A program made the translations under genes and the position numbers. Positions 10,641-23,700 of a DNA stretch of 64,000 bases are shown piece by piece. Positions within the stretch are counted from its first letter, which is position 1. Each line of letters begins with the position of its first letter. The DNA comes from Apostichopus japonicus (taxonomy: Eukaryota; Echinodermata; Holothuroidea; Aspidochirotida; Stichopodidae), in contig NC_092575.1 of the NCBI RefSeq assembly GCF_037975245.1, positions 8,588,001 to 8,652,000 of the forward strand, written 5' to 3'. The notes under the pieces were generated by a model. That model saw only the letters and a program-made list of their open reading frames with translations. It made no database searches and was not told where the DNA came from.

Positions 10641-13600
10641 GCTGAAAATGTGCCAGAAGCTGTAAAGACATAAAAGCACTCACACACATAGCCATCAAGT
10701 TTGCATTAGTTATGATAATCGACCCTCTCCCCCACCCCCACCCCAAATAAAATTGTGTGCCTTTACCAATTTGTGGCTAAAAGTATCTGTTGGCGATATT
10801 GAACAGTACTAACTTTTGATTCTTACTCACTTTAAATAAATGTAGAAAGGATAATAAGTTTTCGTTGGGTAAAGAATAGTTTCTTAATCACAAATGGCTA
10901 TGTGGTTTCCTTCTTGAACTGTCCCTTCAAACCTGTATTGTGGGCTAAATTTTGCCACAATCTGGTGACTCCTTAAGAAAAGATTTGTTACCTAGATACA
11001 ATAAGAGTCCTTTAATAGAAAACAGAAACGGTAACATGGCATCATATCAAGACGTTTGCAAACGTTTTTCATACTTTAAGTTTGTAGGGCACAATGGTTT
11101 TGATTGGATTGAATGTTTAATAGCAAATGAGGTAAACATTGTAGACATAGAGATCTCTCAGTTTGAGAGTAACCAATGAAGGAATAGTTAGAGAAATGTG
11201 GGGTATTTAAACAAGTTTATTTCACATCTTGTTGCAGGCCAAGGTCCTTTTGGCAAATGGTACTACCATGGCAGTGGGAAATATAACTTGGAATCTTCAA
11301 TTGGATCATTGGCAACTAACAATCATTAAACAGAGATAAGAGGATATTATTTTTATCTTTGAAGGATGAAATATATATTATATACACTGGCCAATGTAAT
11401 GACAAATCACAATGCATGAAACAAAACCCATATATTAAATAGAACAAGATCTGAACATTGAAAGACAAAACATTGATGAAAACCTCTAATGGCTTATTGC
11501 ACAAACCTTCATACAAAAATTAAAGAACGTGCCAGCATTAAAAAGTTTTTGAAGATGTAAAATATATGTGTACTGCTTAGAAAGAAAGCCAACTACAAAT
11601 AATATGTAGATTTTTACAGTACCATATGTTATACAAAACTGCTAGCAAAAAGATAAAACAGTCAAGTCTTGCTGTATCGTTCACTCTAACATTTTGGTCG
11701 ATTCTTTAAAATATATTTGATTATTAAACAATGATGCTTAAAACAAGTAGCTGAAACTATAAAATGAGTTGCATCACACAGGATAAAAGGAATAGCCCCT
11801 ACAAATGATAGTAAACTTGTACTCTCCATGAACAATTTAAAGCAAGAGTTGTAGCAAGAGTTAAAAGGATGAAAGCTGATTCATAGGTGCTGTTTGGGCA
11901 TACAACTTTCATCTGATGGCTTTATTATTATGTATTGATTTTATGAAGCCACAGCTACCTGGACACTAATTTAATGAGTTGCTTCAATTGTGTTTTGTGT
12001 CCATTAGCAGAATAAACATAAAGCAATGTGATCATAACTTTCTATGTGACACTACATGACAATATGGTGCAATGCATTAAGGTAATGAATAAAATAAATA
12101 AGCATTTGGTAGTCTTGCATAGACAGTGCTGGAAGGGAGAGTAAGCATGACATTGATTTATCATTCTAGTACATACTCCCACACAACTGAAAACAATTTA
12201 TTCATGCATAATAATATGTACTTGTTATTATGTTATGAAAGTGAAAGAAAACAGTTTTAACTTACCTACTCACTTAGTGCCTCCAATAACATTTAGACAT
12301 CCATTACAGATGATATTGTTAAATTCCTTGCTAATATTTTGCTATTTGTATGTAATTGAATAAAATAACGATACTACATCAAGAACAGCTTAAAACGAAA
12401 CAGTTTAAAACTACATTTCAGCTCAATCATCAAAGTCATTGCATTCTATAATCAGCTTCTTTGTAATGATGGGTTTGTACCTGCCTTTATCATTAAGACT
12501 AGAAACTAGCATATATTATAGGCAGGCATGTAGCCAGCCTTCATGGTGTGAGGGGCAAAGACCCGGTTAATCCCCATTTTACAAGTCAGATAGTTCATTA
12601 GTTAATTAACACTTGAACAAAGTTTGGTGGTGGGGAGGGACAAGGCATGCACCCCATGGTGGGTATGACCCTGCACATATTAACATTATCACACATTACA
12701 TAACATTGTTCTATTGCCAGTTGTTGGGTTGTTCCCGTTTTGTGCTTTTCTGCCTTGTCCCCCTTTCCCACACCCCTGACACATAGACCTTTCTATGTTC
12801 TGGTTCCTTTAAAGGCTAACAATTATAAAAACTAAAAGTTAAGTTTTATAATGATTCTACTGAATTATGTGAAATCTTGTCCTGACCTGCAATTCTTTGT
12901 GTCTTCTGACTTTAGTGATATAACATCACCTGATTAGCCTCCTTCCTTCATTTTCTATTAGGTAATGCAAAGATTTTTAAAACCAAACCTGCTGTTTGAT
13001 ACCAATACTTTCTCTACTTCACAATGTATTGCATACAACAGACCATAAGAAAACACACCACCTTGAATGCACAAGTTACTACCCTTAGACAAAAGTGACT
13101 CATTTAAAGACATAAATATTCAGGTACAGAATTTCAATATACTGGCACTGTTGGGCAAAGAAACAACACCAACAAATTTTGATGGCAATGATGCATAGGT
13201 TGCTTACTAGAATACCAAATAGTAACTACAAAATAAAACACACCTGGGTACTGTCATCTGTCTTGAAACTTGATGTGGAATGATGCAAACTGATACAACA
13301 TTTTGTGATGGTACTTGCCATCTTCAATCACAATCCTCCGTTGAAGTGCTGTTTTGCGTGATTGGTATGAAAACCTATAGACTATTCTTTTAAGTGCAGA
13401 TTTCTAACAGTAACTGCACATTTGTACATTCAAACATTTGGTTCCTCAGTGATTGCGGAATTCCTGATCTTGTTTATTGAACACTTGACTGTAACAGAAA
13501 AAGACAATAAAGAGTTAACATTATCACTGAATTAAAAAATAAGAAGCTACAGAATTGATGTTTTAATACTAGCCAAAATTGCCTTGCTCTTTTAGAATAC

Positions 13601-13819
13601 ATTTTATTACTATTTCTATCACTTAGAATGACCAATTTTATCACTGTCCTCCTCCAGTGACCGGTCCACTCCAGACTACTGACCTAATTGTAAAACCACT
13701 TTCCTTTCCAAAAGTATCTACTGAGCAGCTAGCTATTAAAGCTGGGATGCTTCACATAACATGTGAAGGACCCGCAAACCACCCGTAAGGTCCAGGATCG
13801 AGACATCCTGTCAAGGACT
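10641..13819. other. AT-rich intergenic or 3' flank of the SVOP-like gene; no firm gene
   Basis: No repeat or exon that I can firmly support. Two weak signals: on the minus strand an excellent acceptor (TTTTTCTGTTACAG) precedes 13488, and a possible AATAAA lies at 13603-13608. Both could belong to an alternative 3' end of the SVOP-like gene. A degenerate transposon end (GGCATGTAGCCAGCC) is near 12525. Confidence 0.35.
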
Positions 13820-16623
13820 CTCATCTGAATATGGTAGGTCTAGTCCACTCATCTGAATATGGTAGGTCTAGTCCACTCATCTGAATATGTAGGTCTAGTC
13901 CACTCATCTGAATATGGTAGGTCTAGTCCACTCATCTGAATATGGTATGTCTAGTCCACTCATCTGAATATGGTAGGTCTAGTCCACTCATCTGAATATG
14001 GTAGGTCTAGTCCACTCATCTGAATATGGTAGGTCTAGTCCACTCATCTAAATATGGTAGGTCTACTCCACTCATCTGAATATGGTAGGTCTAGTCCACT
14101 CATCTGAATATGTAGGTCTAGTCCACTCATCTGAATATGGTAGGTCTAGTCCACTCATCTAAATATGGTATGTCTAGTCCACTGATCTGAATATGGTATG
14201 TCTAGTCCACTCATCTGAATATGGTATGTCTAGTCCACTCATCTGAATATGGTAGGTCTAGTCCACTCATCTGAATATGGTAGGTCTAGTCCACTCATCT
14301 GAATATGGTAGGTCTAGTCCACTCATCTGAATCTGGTAGGTCTAGTCAACTCATCTGAATATGGTAGGTCTAGTCCACTCATCTGAATATGGTAGGTCTA
14401 GTCCACTCATCTGAATATGGTAGGTCTAGTCCACTCATCTGAATATGGTAGGTCTAGTCCACTCATCTGAATATGGTAGGTCTAGTCCACTCATCTGAAT
14501 ATGGTAGGTCTAGTCCACGCATCTGAATATGGTAGCTCTAGTCCACTCATCTGAATATGGTATGTCTAGTCCACTCATCTGAATATGGTAGGTCTAGTCC
14601 ACTCATCTGAATATGGTAGGTCTAGTCCACTCATCTGAATATGGTAGGTCTAGTCCACTCATCTGAATATGGTAGGTCTAGTCCACTCGTCTGAATATGG
14701 TTTGTCTAGTCCACTCATCTGAATATGGTAGGTCTAGTCCACTCATCTGAATATGGTAGGTCTAGTCCACTCATCTGAATATGGTAGGTCTAGTCCACTC
14801 GTCTGAATATGGTTTGTCTAGTCCACTCGTCTGAATATGGTAGGTCTAGTCCACTCATCTGAATATGGTAGGTCTAGTCCACTCATCTGAATATGGTAGG
14901 TCTAGTCCACTCGTCTGAATATGGTAGGTCTAGTCCACTCATCTGAATATGGTAGGTCTAGTCCACTCATCTGAATATGGTAGGTCTAGTCCACTCGTCT
15001 GAATATGGTATGTCTAGTCCACTCATCAGAATATGGTATGTCTAGTCCACTCGTCTGAATATGGTATGTCTAGTCCACTCATCTGAATATGGTAGGTCTA
15101 GTCCACTCGTCTGAATATGGTATGTCTAGTCCACTCATCTGAATATGGTATGTCTAGTCCACTCGTCTGAATATGGTATGTCTAGTCCACTCATCTGAAT
15201 ATGGTATGTCTAGTCCACTCATCTGAATATGGTATGTCTAGTCCACTCATCTGAATATGGTATGTCTAGTCCACTCATCTGAATATGGTATGTCTAGTTC
15301 ACTCATCTGAATATGGTATGTCTACTCCACTCATCTGAATATGGTATGTCTACTCCACTCATCTGAATATGGTAGGTCTAGTCCACTCATCTGAATATGG
15401 TATGTCTAGTCCACTCATCTGAATATGGTAGGTCTAGTCCACTCATCTGAATATGGTAGGTCTAGTCCACTCATCTGAATATGGTAGGTCTAGTCCACTC
15501 ATCTGAATATGGTAGGTCTACTCCACTCATCTGAATATGGTAGGTCTACTTCACTCATCTGAATATGGTAGGTCTAGTCCACTCATCTGAATATGGTAGG
15601 TCTAGTCCACTCATCTGAATATGGTAGGTCTACTCCACTCATCTGAATATGGTAGGTCTACTCCACTCATCTGAATATGGTAGGTCTAGTCCACTCATCT
15701 GAATATGGTATGTCTACTCCACTCATCTGAATATGGTATGTCTACTCCACTCATCTGAATATGGTAGGTCTACTCCACTCATCTGAATATGGTATATCTA
15801 GTCCACTCATCTGAATATGGTAGGTCTAGTCCACTCATCTGAATATGGTATGTCTAGTCCACTCATCTGAATATGGTATGTCTAGTCCACTCATCTGAAT
15901 ATGGTATGTCTAGTCCACTCATCTGAATATGGTATGTCTAGTCCACTCATCTGAATATGGTATGTCTAGTCCACTCATCTGAATATGGTAGGTCTAGTCC
16001 ACTCATCTGAATATGGTAGGTCTAGTCCACTCATCTGAATATGGTAGGTCTAGTCCACTCACCTGAATATGGTATGTCTAGTCCACTCACCTGAATATGG
16101 TATGTCTAGTCCACTCATCTGAATATGGTATGTCTAGTCCACTCATCTGAATATGGTAGGTCTAGTCCACTCATCTGAATATGGTAGGTCTAGTCCACTC
16201 ACCTGAATATGGTATGTCTAGTCCACTCATCTGAATATGGTATGTCTAGTCCACTCATCTGAATATGGTAGGTCTAGTCCACTCATCTGAATATGGTAGG
16301 TCTAGTCCACTCATCTGAATATGGTATGTCTAGTCCACTCACCTGAATATGGTATGTCTAGTCCACTCACCTGAATATGGTATGTCTAGTCCACTCACCT
16401 GAATATGGTATGTCTAGTCCACTCACCTGAATATGGTAGGTCTAGTCCACTCATCTGAATATGGTAGGTCTAGTCCACTCATCTGAATATGGTAGGTCTA
16501 GTCCACTCATCTGAATATGGTAGGTCTAGTCCACTCATCTGAATATGGTAGGTCTAGTCCACTCATCTGAATATGGTAGGTCTAGTCCACTCATCTGAAT
16601 ATGGTAGGTCTAGTCCACTCATC
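13820..16623 (+). repeat. 28-bp minisatellite, about 100 copies
   Basis: The unit is CTCATCTGAATATGGT followed by AGGTCTAGTCCA, repeated about 100 times without interruption; a few units are 27 bases (one G lost). Variants fall at fixed sites: AGG/ATG before TCTAG, TCTAG/TCTAC, and CATCT/CGTCT/CACCT. Each unit contains TAG in one frame and the period is not a multiple of three, so it is not coding. It lies 1 kb past the SVOP-like stop codon, in the 3' flank, 3' UTR or a last intron. Confidence 0.97.
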
Positions 16624-17612
16624 GGTATTTGTAGGAGTATTTTCTTCTCATGTATCACTTACGTGTCTCTTCAACACTCATGCTCTGAGTGAAACTTACA
16701 ATTGTGAGGGACCTGAAGACACCTACTCCTTAAACCTCAACAAACCTAAAACTAAACTAAATATTTGTCACATAGCAAGTGACAAAGTTGCAAGGAATTC
16801 CAGAATGGCTGCCTTTAAAATGACCTAAAATGAGGTTCTGACATTGCAAACAAGGCAAAGGGACATGTGTGCATATTCTGCATATAAGGCCAAAAAAATT
16901 GAACATTTAAAGCACTTCCTTTGTCTTGGTTACAAATAAGCAACTTCACAAGGACAGTTTAAAACAAATGATTAGGACAGAAATAATGACTAACACAAGC
17001 CCCTCTATTACGAGCCGAACATGTACACTCATGGCTGACAATGGGGCATGACAAAGCAACATCTAGATGGAAGACCATGGTTAGAGGAACACTATGAATT
17101 ACATGGCAGGGCAACTGGTACACGAAAGATACACACACTTATAAATAGAAAACCACAGTAAGAGGTTTACAAAAGAAAACTGTATATCCTGAGTACATCT
17201 GTATAGGAAGAAACAGTTCATTGCACAGGTATAACAATGACATCGGAAGACAGCAAATTTGTCCAAAAGACTCCAGAATGGACTATAACCGGAGGACAGT
17301 GCTTACAGGTTCCAAATTCACCTTAAACAAGATACTACAAGATAGTATAAAAGTTGCAAGAAGACAGGTAAGTGTGGAAGCAAAATATATAAAAAGGGTT
17401 AATAATGATGTCAAAGACAGTCTATTACATGTCCCATTCTGGATTGATTGCAAAACTTACATGAAGAGCCAAGATGAGCTATGAAACTATTTGATCAGCA
17501 ATAATGGAAAGAATTAAACTTTTCTAACATGTTTGAAAGCAGGGTCTCTGATCTTCTAGTTTAAATGTGTCTCGGAGAAGGTTGTTACTCAACCTTAGCA
17601 TCATAGAAAGCT
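16624..17612 (-). other. 3' flank / probable 3' UTR of the SVOP-like gene
   Basis: No canonical AATAAA is seen on the minus strand between the stop codon and the minisatellite, so the true polyadenylation site is uncertain. No exon or element is recognised. The plus-strand open frames at 16601 and 17221 are chance frames. Confidence 0.35.
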
Positions 17613-17738
17613 TTAATTACTAACCAACATTGCCCTGCCTTTGGTTTCAATAGGTAGTAGCATGCACGCTACTGCAGCAAGTAAACCAGTGACAGCATAG
17701 ATTCCCAATGCTACGTGGGGTGAGTGTGCAATCAGGAC
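17613..17738 (-). CDS. SVOP: SVOP-like exon 14 (residues 467-507): TM12 and C-terminus
   Basis: Acceptor CTTATCAG. It encodes TM12 ([20 protein letters not shown]), PIETKGR, then AMLVSN and TAA. The stop comes six residues after the conserved PIETKGR, shorter than the vertebrate SVOP tail. The sequence TTG|GTTAGT just before the stop would also serve as a splice donor, so an alternative longer gene end cannot be excluded. Confidence 0.9.
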   Translation of the reverse strand, partial: VLIAHSPHVALGIYAVTGLLAAVACMLLPIETKGRAMLVSN

Positions 17739-20700
17739 CTGATAAGAAATGAAAAAAACCTAATTTAAGGATGTAAACTGAAAAGTCATGAAAATAAGCT
17801 GTGACAATGAATCTGGTATGCTGCAGCAATTATGCAATGGAGAAAAGATCTTTACTTTTACGATACAGTGTACATAAACAGTCAGCCCTACACTGACAAA
17901 TATGTTACTAGATTATTGTGTAACAAAGTGTTTGTGTTTGCAAAGAAGAGTAAATTCAGTGAAAGCAAGGGAAACTACTTTTCTGCTTTCAGTCAGTAGT
18001 ACACTGCTGCAAACATTGACTTCATTGCTTCAATCGGATGTGGGATTTTGACTGGGCACTATCAAGAAACAAATGCATTCCTTGGTATTAATCAGAAGTG
18101 GGATATAACTACTGGGAAAATATGCATTCTGTGCCATTGGTCACAACAATATGTACAAGTTTGCATGGACTTTTGATTTTCCATTCAATATTGTCTGGAA
18201 TTTGAATTATACAGTGGGAAAATACATCTGATCATCAATTTTATGTTCACCTTGATGTATACTTTCTACAGTGAAATGAAAAACTTCATAAACTTAAATT
18301 TTCAACTGTTCCATTGATCATGTGTGGTATGAACCTTCCTCTTAAAGTTTAGATTTATAGAAAAAAAATATTACTTGTTTCTATCATCATATTGATTAAA
18401 ACAAGTAATATGACAATGACAAATACCTGGATCACCCTAGCCCAAGAGAAACATCTACTATTTGTATTCTAAGAAATATCCTTGATGCCAAGTTGTGGAA
18501 TACTTCAGCAATGCAGTGTACACCTCCCTTAATATATAGATTCATATCTTCTAACTTTTTAAACATTTAATGATATAAAATATTGATCATAAATGGGCTG
18601 GCTGGCTCATGGGATCTGCATCAAATCTCTGTTTAACTAGGCAGCTTGTATTAAATGTGTCCTTGCTTACCTGTGCAATAAATGGTGTAATAACTGCACC
18701 AACCCTAGCCATAGCACTGCAACAACCAAGACCAAGGGCTCTACTGGCTGTTGGATAGACCTGTGAGTTAAAATGAGTACAAAATCATGCTTCAATGTCT
18801 TGAAAGCTGCATTTCGCTTTAGGCTGTAATTTTGTGTCATTCTGACCAAACCACGACATACACATCAACTGTGGCAAATTTTTGAGGCAGCTAATTTGAC
18901 TAATATTTTATTCAAATATTATTTAATACACACCTCAAAAAAAAAACCTTTTTGCTGACAAAGCATGAAAATTAGAAGAAAATTAAAAGGACTTCTAGGA
19001 CCTCAAATTAGACCATTTCAGAAAATGATGTGATTACATTAAACCTGTGATGTCACTGGGTTTACTCCTTGAATATTGTATTAAATAGCTGCATTGAGTA
19101 TTTACATAATAGCATCTGTTTGTTGTTACAAAAAAAAAAGAGCAATGATGAGTTGTGTTGTTGCTGGTGACTGTCATAAAGCCACATCCTACAAAAATGT
19201 GAGTTTCTTTCACTTCTCAAATGATGCAACAGATATAAATGTTGCAGTCTATTGAATGCCTCTTGTTTTAAACTGTCACAAAAGCTTCCACGAATCTCCA
19301 CTTTTTGCTCTTCCGCAAAAGTGATTTTGATTAATGTAATTTATTGAGGGCAAACTTCCAGGTCCTAAATCAGCAAGCCAAAAGTCTTCATGATTCCTTG
19401 CCACGTTTTACGGTATAAGAAAAGTTTTAATGTAAACAGTGCATAAATAGTGTTTATTCTGCATAAGCTGGATCTACGTACCAAGTGTGAAGTTCATCTA
19501 AGTTTCCCTTTTTGAGTTACAGAGTTTACAAGGTTTTCTGACTCTGTTGACATTTCAATCCTATAAGGCTCTTGTACTCAGTAAGGTGACTCCAGATCAC
19601 ATGCATGAAGTTTATACAAGTTTTTCTTTTGAGTTATCATGTTTACATGGTTTTCAGACTGTGACCTGTTGACCTGAAATGATCTTTGACCTCCAGAAAA
19701 GAACCAACATCTTCAACTCAAATCAAACATACCAAATATGACATTCATCCCAGCTTTTATTTTTCGAATCATCGTGATTACAAGGTTTTCAGATGTTGAC
19801 CTCTGTTAACCTATAACCTCTGCAAAAACACAAGGGATTTTGTACTCAATTAGGAGCATCCACATACCAGTTATAAAGTTCACCCATAATACAGTTTGTG
19901 ACTTATCGTGTTAACAAGTCAAGTCATCAAACAAACACACGCTCACACACATGTGTCATTGCAAAGATTCCTTTTGCCTCCAGTAAGGAAGAAAAAACTG
20001 CTGTGTTAAGTTGTTTGTTTTGTGTTTTAATAAGCACCGAACAGGAAAAAAAAAAGGACAATCCACGGAGTTGCATATCTCGTTGCCAACAAACACTGAA
20101 TGTGCTCTTGACAGCTTGCAAGGTGGCAATTATTGACAAAATCGCAACATGATTGGGTAATGCAAGGATGGATTCAGGGACATTCCCTTGTCTTTGGAAT
20201 TTGTCAGCATTACAAATTAGCTACAAATATAAGATTGACATAAAATTGCACATAATGATATTTTTTCCTTGCTTGCCAGGCCTATAGCCAGGGTTATTTT
20301 TTTCTAAAAACAATGTCCAAGTCCCCTTTGAGAATCTTTTGTTTGGGTAATGCAGCTTAGATGCAAACTAATATTTTAAATACATTTTCGTAGTACAACT
20401 CTGAATGTTGAAAGTATATAAACAATTTGAGTGTGTGTGTTATATTTGTTAGTAAAAACTCTGAAAAGTCTGAAATAATTGTAGTTTCTGTATCTAACAA
20501 TACTTGTTCTGTGTCTAAAAACAGTGTCCCAGTCCCCTTTGAGAATCTTTGTTTGGGTAATGCACCTTAGATGCAAACTATTATTTTAAATACGTTTTCG
20601 TAGTACAACTCTGAATCTTGAAAGTATATAAAATATTTGAGTGTGTGTGTTATATTTGTTAGTAAAAACTTTCACTTTTAGCCTACATTATTAACTGTAA

Positions 20701-23700
20701 GCCATTTGGAAGAAAGTCTGAAATAATTGTATTTTCGGTAGCAGTTTCTGTATCTAACGATACTTGTTCTGTGTCAGAATACAAATGTTACCGTGCCCAC
20801 ACCCTCTGTTTACAATACACCCTCTGCTTACAATCCTAACAACTAACAGGATATAATATATTGCAATTAGTTAAACCAAGCTTAGTAAACTCTCTCAGTC
20901 CATGGAAGTATTGGTCACACTGTAGGTACATCACCATACTATAAGGATAAATACACCAGTGTAAATTATACCATTATCATGGCAACAGGTTTATAAAAAA
21001 AAAAAGAATGTGGAGGGGTATTCTGGGAAAAATTATAAACAACTATAATACTCTGTGTAACCCTTTACAACAGTACTATGCATACTGAATACAATGGGAC
21101 CACTATACTCGTTAATAGAGCATCTTTTGTATTATAAAGAACATGTGAAATGTTTTGTGGATTGCTAATCTAATGTCGTCTTGAAGTTGATCATGAATTA
21201 TGGCTTAGCTTCAAAGGCACGGTAAAGTGTATACATTACCTCTGGGGTGTACACATATGCAGCCTGGAATGCTCCAGATATGAGGCCTCTTGCAGCAAAC
21301 AAGAAGAAAGTCATCACATTTCTGTGGGAGATGAAATATTAGACATCCAATGTCTGGATGAAGCCTTTCATTTCATATTTACATCAGCAGAAAAGATCAA
21401 GTTGCATATTACTAACTAAATATTTTAAGATATTGCTTTTCATACAATATTTCTACCATACAGCAAAGTATCTGACATGCTGATGCATTTACTGCCAACT
21501 ATACTGTAGGAAAACCATGACGATTGCAAAAGTGCAGTACTGTTACAATGACATAATATAAAACATTATAACATGGCTTTCTTTTGTAAAGATGTATTGG
21601 TGACAAGGTTTTCATATGAACCTTTGCAGACCTTGAACTCTGCTTAAATCAATGCTGCCTTTGACCTAAAATGGGGCAACAACAATCAAAAGATCTGATC
21701 AACTTAACTTCCTTTCTGAAAATGCTAGTTTACAGAATTTTCATATTTTGAACAAAGCTGAACTCAAATTAGGACATTACGGTCCTTGGTCTCATTATGA
21801 AGCATCCATGTTGACATCTCATGATAACTAGCAATGCATCAGACACATTCTGATTGGACACAAACATCATCAAGATTGCAAGGTTTATGAAAGTCATTCA
21901 AACCAAAAGCTGGGAAACATGGAAAATATATCTATAATAGGAAATGTTTTCTAAAATCACCTTGATGTACATAGTATCAGTAGGAAAGTGAAACAAGAAA
22001 AGAAGAAAAATTCAATAGCCATTGTTTTCTTCCGGCCCAAAATTTCTATAATGAAGATGGTAATGAAGAGACCTAAGAAAAAAGAAAATAGTAATGGTAA
22101 TGGTAGTTCATAATATTATTTTTAATATTCCTTAGTATATATATATATTTTTATATTAATATTTAAGCTGCATCCATTTTATTCTTCATATTCATATTTT
22201 ATGGGTTTTGTCACTTTTTTGTCATTGTAAAGCACTCTAGAACATGCTTAAGCATGAAAAGAGCGCTATATAAATCTGGTAAATGATAATCATAATTAAA
22301 AATACTTTTTTTAATTGCATCTCTGAGTACTGTTGCTTGAAGAGAAAGCTATGTTGAGAAGGCCAAGCCTTAGCAAGTTTTCATAGTCTAAATGGATAAA
22401 CACATCATATGAGATGGGTTGTCTGGTAAACTCTGCAAGTTTCTATAAACATGGAATAATCCAAAGTGGTATTGCTCATAGGAAAATATCTTACATGATT
22501 AAAATATTTGATTACAGGAATACAACTTGTAAATTGTGATACAACTGCAAATGCTTTCATATTTGATCATTGGTTGTTTTTGCAAAATTGTGCTTGATCC
22601 TTTGGCAACAGAACTGAAAAGTTTTGCCATATTGATAAGAGAGTTATCACAAACTCTGCATGTATTAAGAAGGATAAACTACACATACATAAAGTGTACT
22701 ATGAAGTGACAGCCATGCATTGAATAATACCACATAGTTCCTTGCAAGGCTTTGACAACCGATGCTGAACCAAGTGCAAGAAGGAGATGATGTTAAATTT
22801 GAAAGCTATATTACAGTCAGATAATAGAAGTACTCAAAAACAGGGGCACAACCATGTATACTAAATGAAAAATCATGGGGGCTTAGCCATCCCCTCACCC
22901 ACTGACAGACAAAATATTACAAAAATTACTACTGTACAGTACATAAATGTACAACATGTATGGGGGGAGGGGGGTTTAACCTAAACAGTCAAAAAAAATT
23001 TTTTTTTTAACAACTGAGCCCTTCCCTCTCCATTACGAAAAAGGTGGTTACACCCCTGCTGTTAACATATACCTGGAAATTCCGCTAAGGTTGTCCATAA
23101 TAGGGATACATAATCAGCACTGCTGAGAGTTTTGCAGTCTTCATGACAACTTGGCTCAAGCTTGTCAACAGTATTTTCTGTTAACAAAAGAGAGATTGAA
23201 AGAACAAAATTGGACATAACCAAATAACAGGCTCTCCAGCAATTTACAAGAGGGCACTGTCCTGTCATAATGTACATGATCTGTAAAGATTAAAGATATC
23301 TGATTTTAATTAACACAAGCATGTGAAAGAGCACAAACAAGCCTGGTGAACTTACACACTAATGATTGGCTAGTTCCACTGTTGCCAAATGAAAAACATG
23401 CTTAAGTTAAGGTGCTTAATATAACTGGACTTGAAACTTCCAAAATTTGTGTCAAAATATTTCTTCAAATATAGTAAACAAAGTTGTATATGCTATAGTA
23501 GTGATCAATATATGATACCAATATGATCTGCAGTCAGAAGCTACAGCTGGCCAAGTTTGGCAGAACTAGATAGGACCCACATGACACTGACCATCTGCTG
23601 ATATTGGGGATGACTGGAGAGCCATTGTGACTTGTACCTTCTTTATAAAGTAGGAACTGCACTTTATAAGTCTTCCCAGTGTTTATGATCAGGTACATGC

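Noticed and set aside
13220-13350. Minus-strand exon-like stretch (ATGGCAAGTACC ... CCCAG|GTGTGT)
   Set aside because: It has an open frame and a plausible donor, but no matching acceptor or neighbour exon could be found and the protein resembles nothing known to me.
13820-16623. Resemblance to a CRISPR array (short regular repeats)
   Set aside because: There are no unique spacers; units are head-to-tail 28-mers in a eukaryotic intergenic region.
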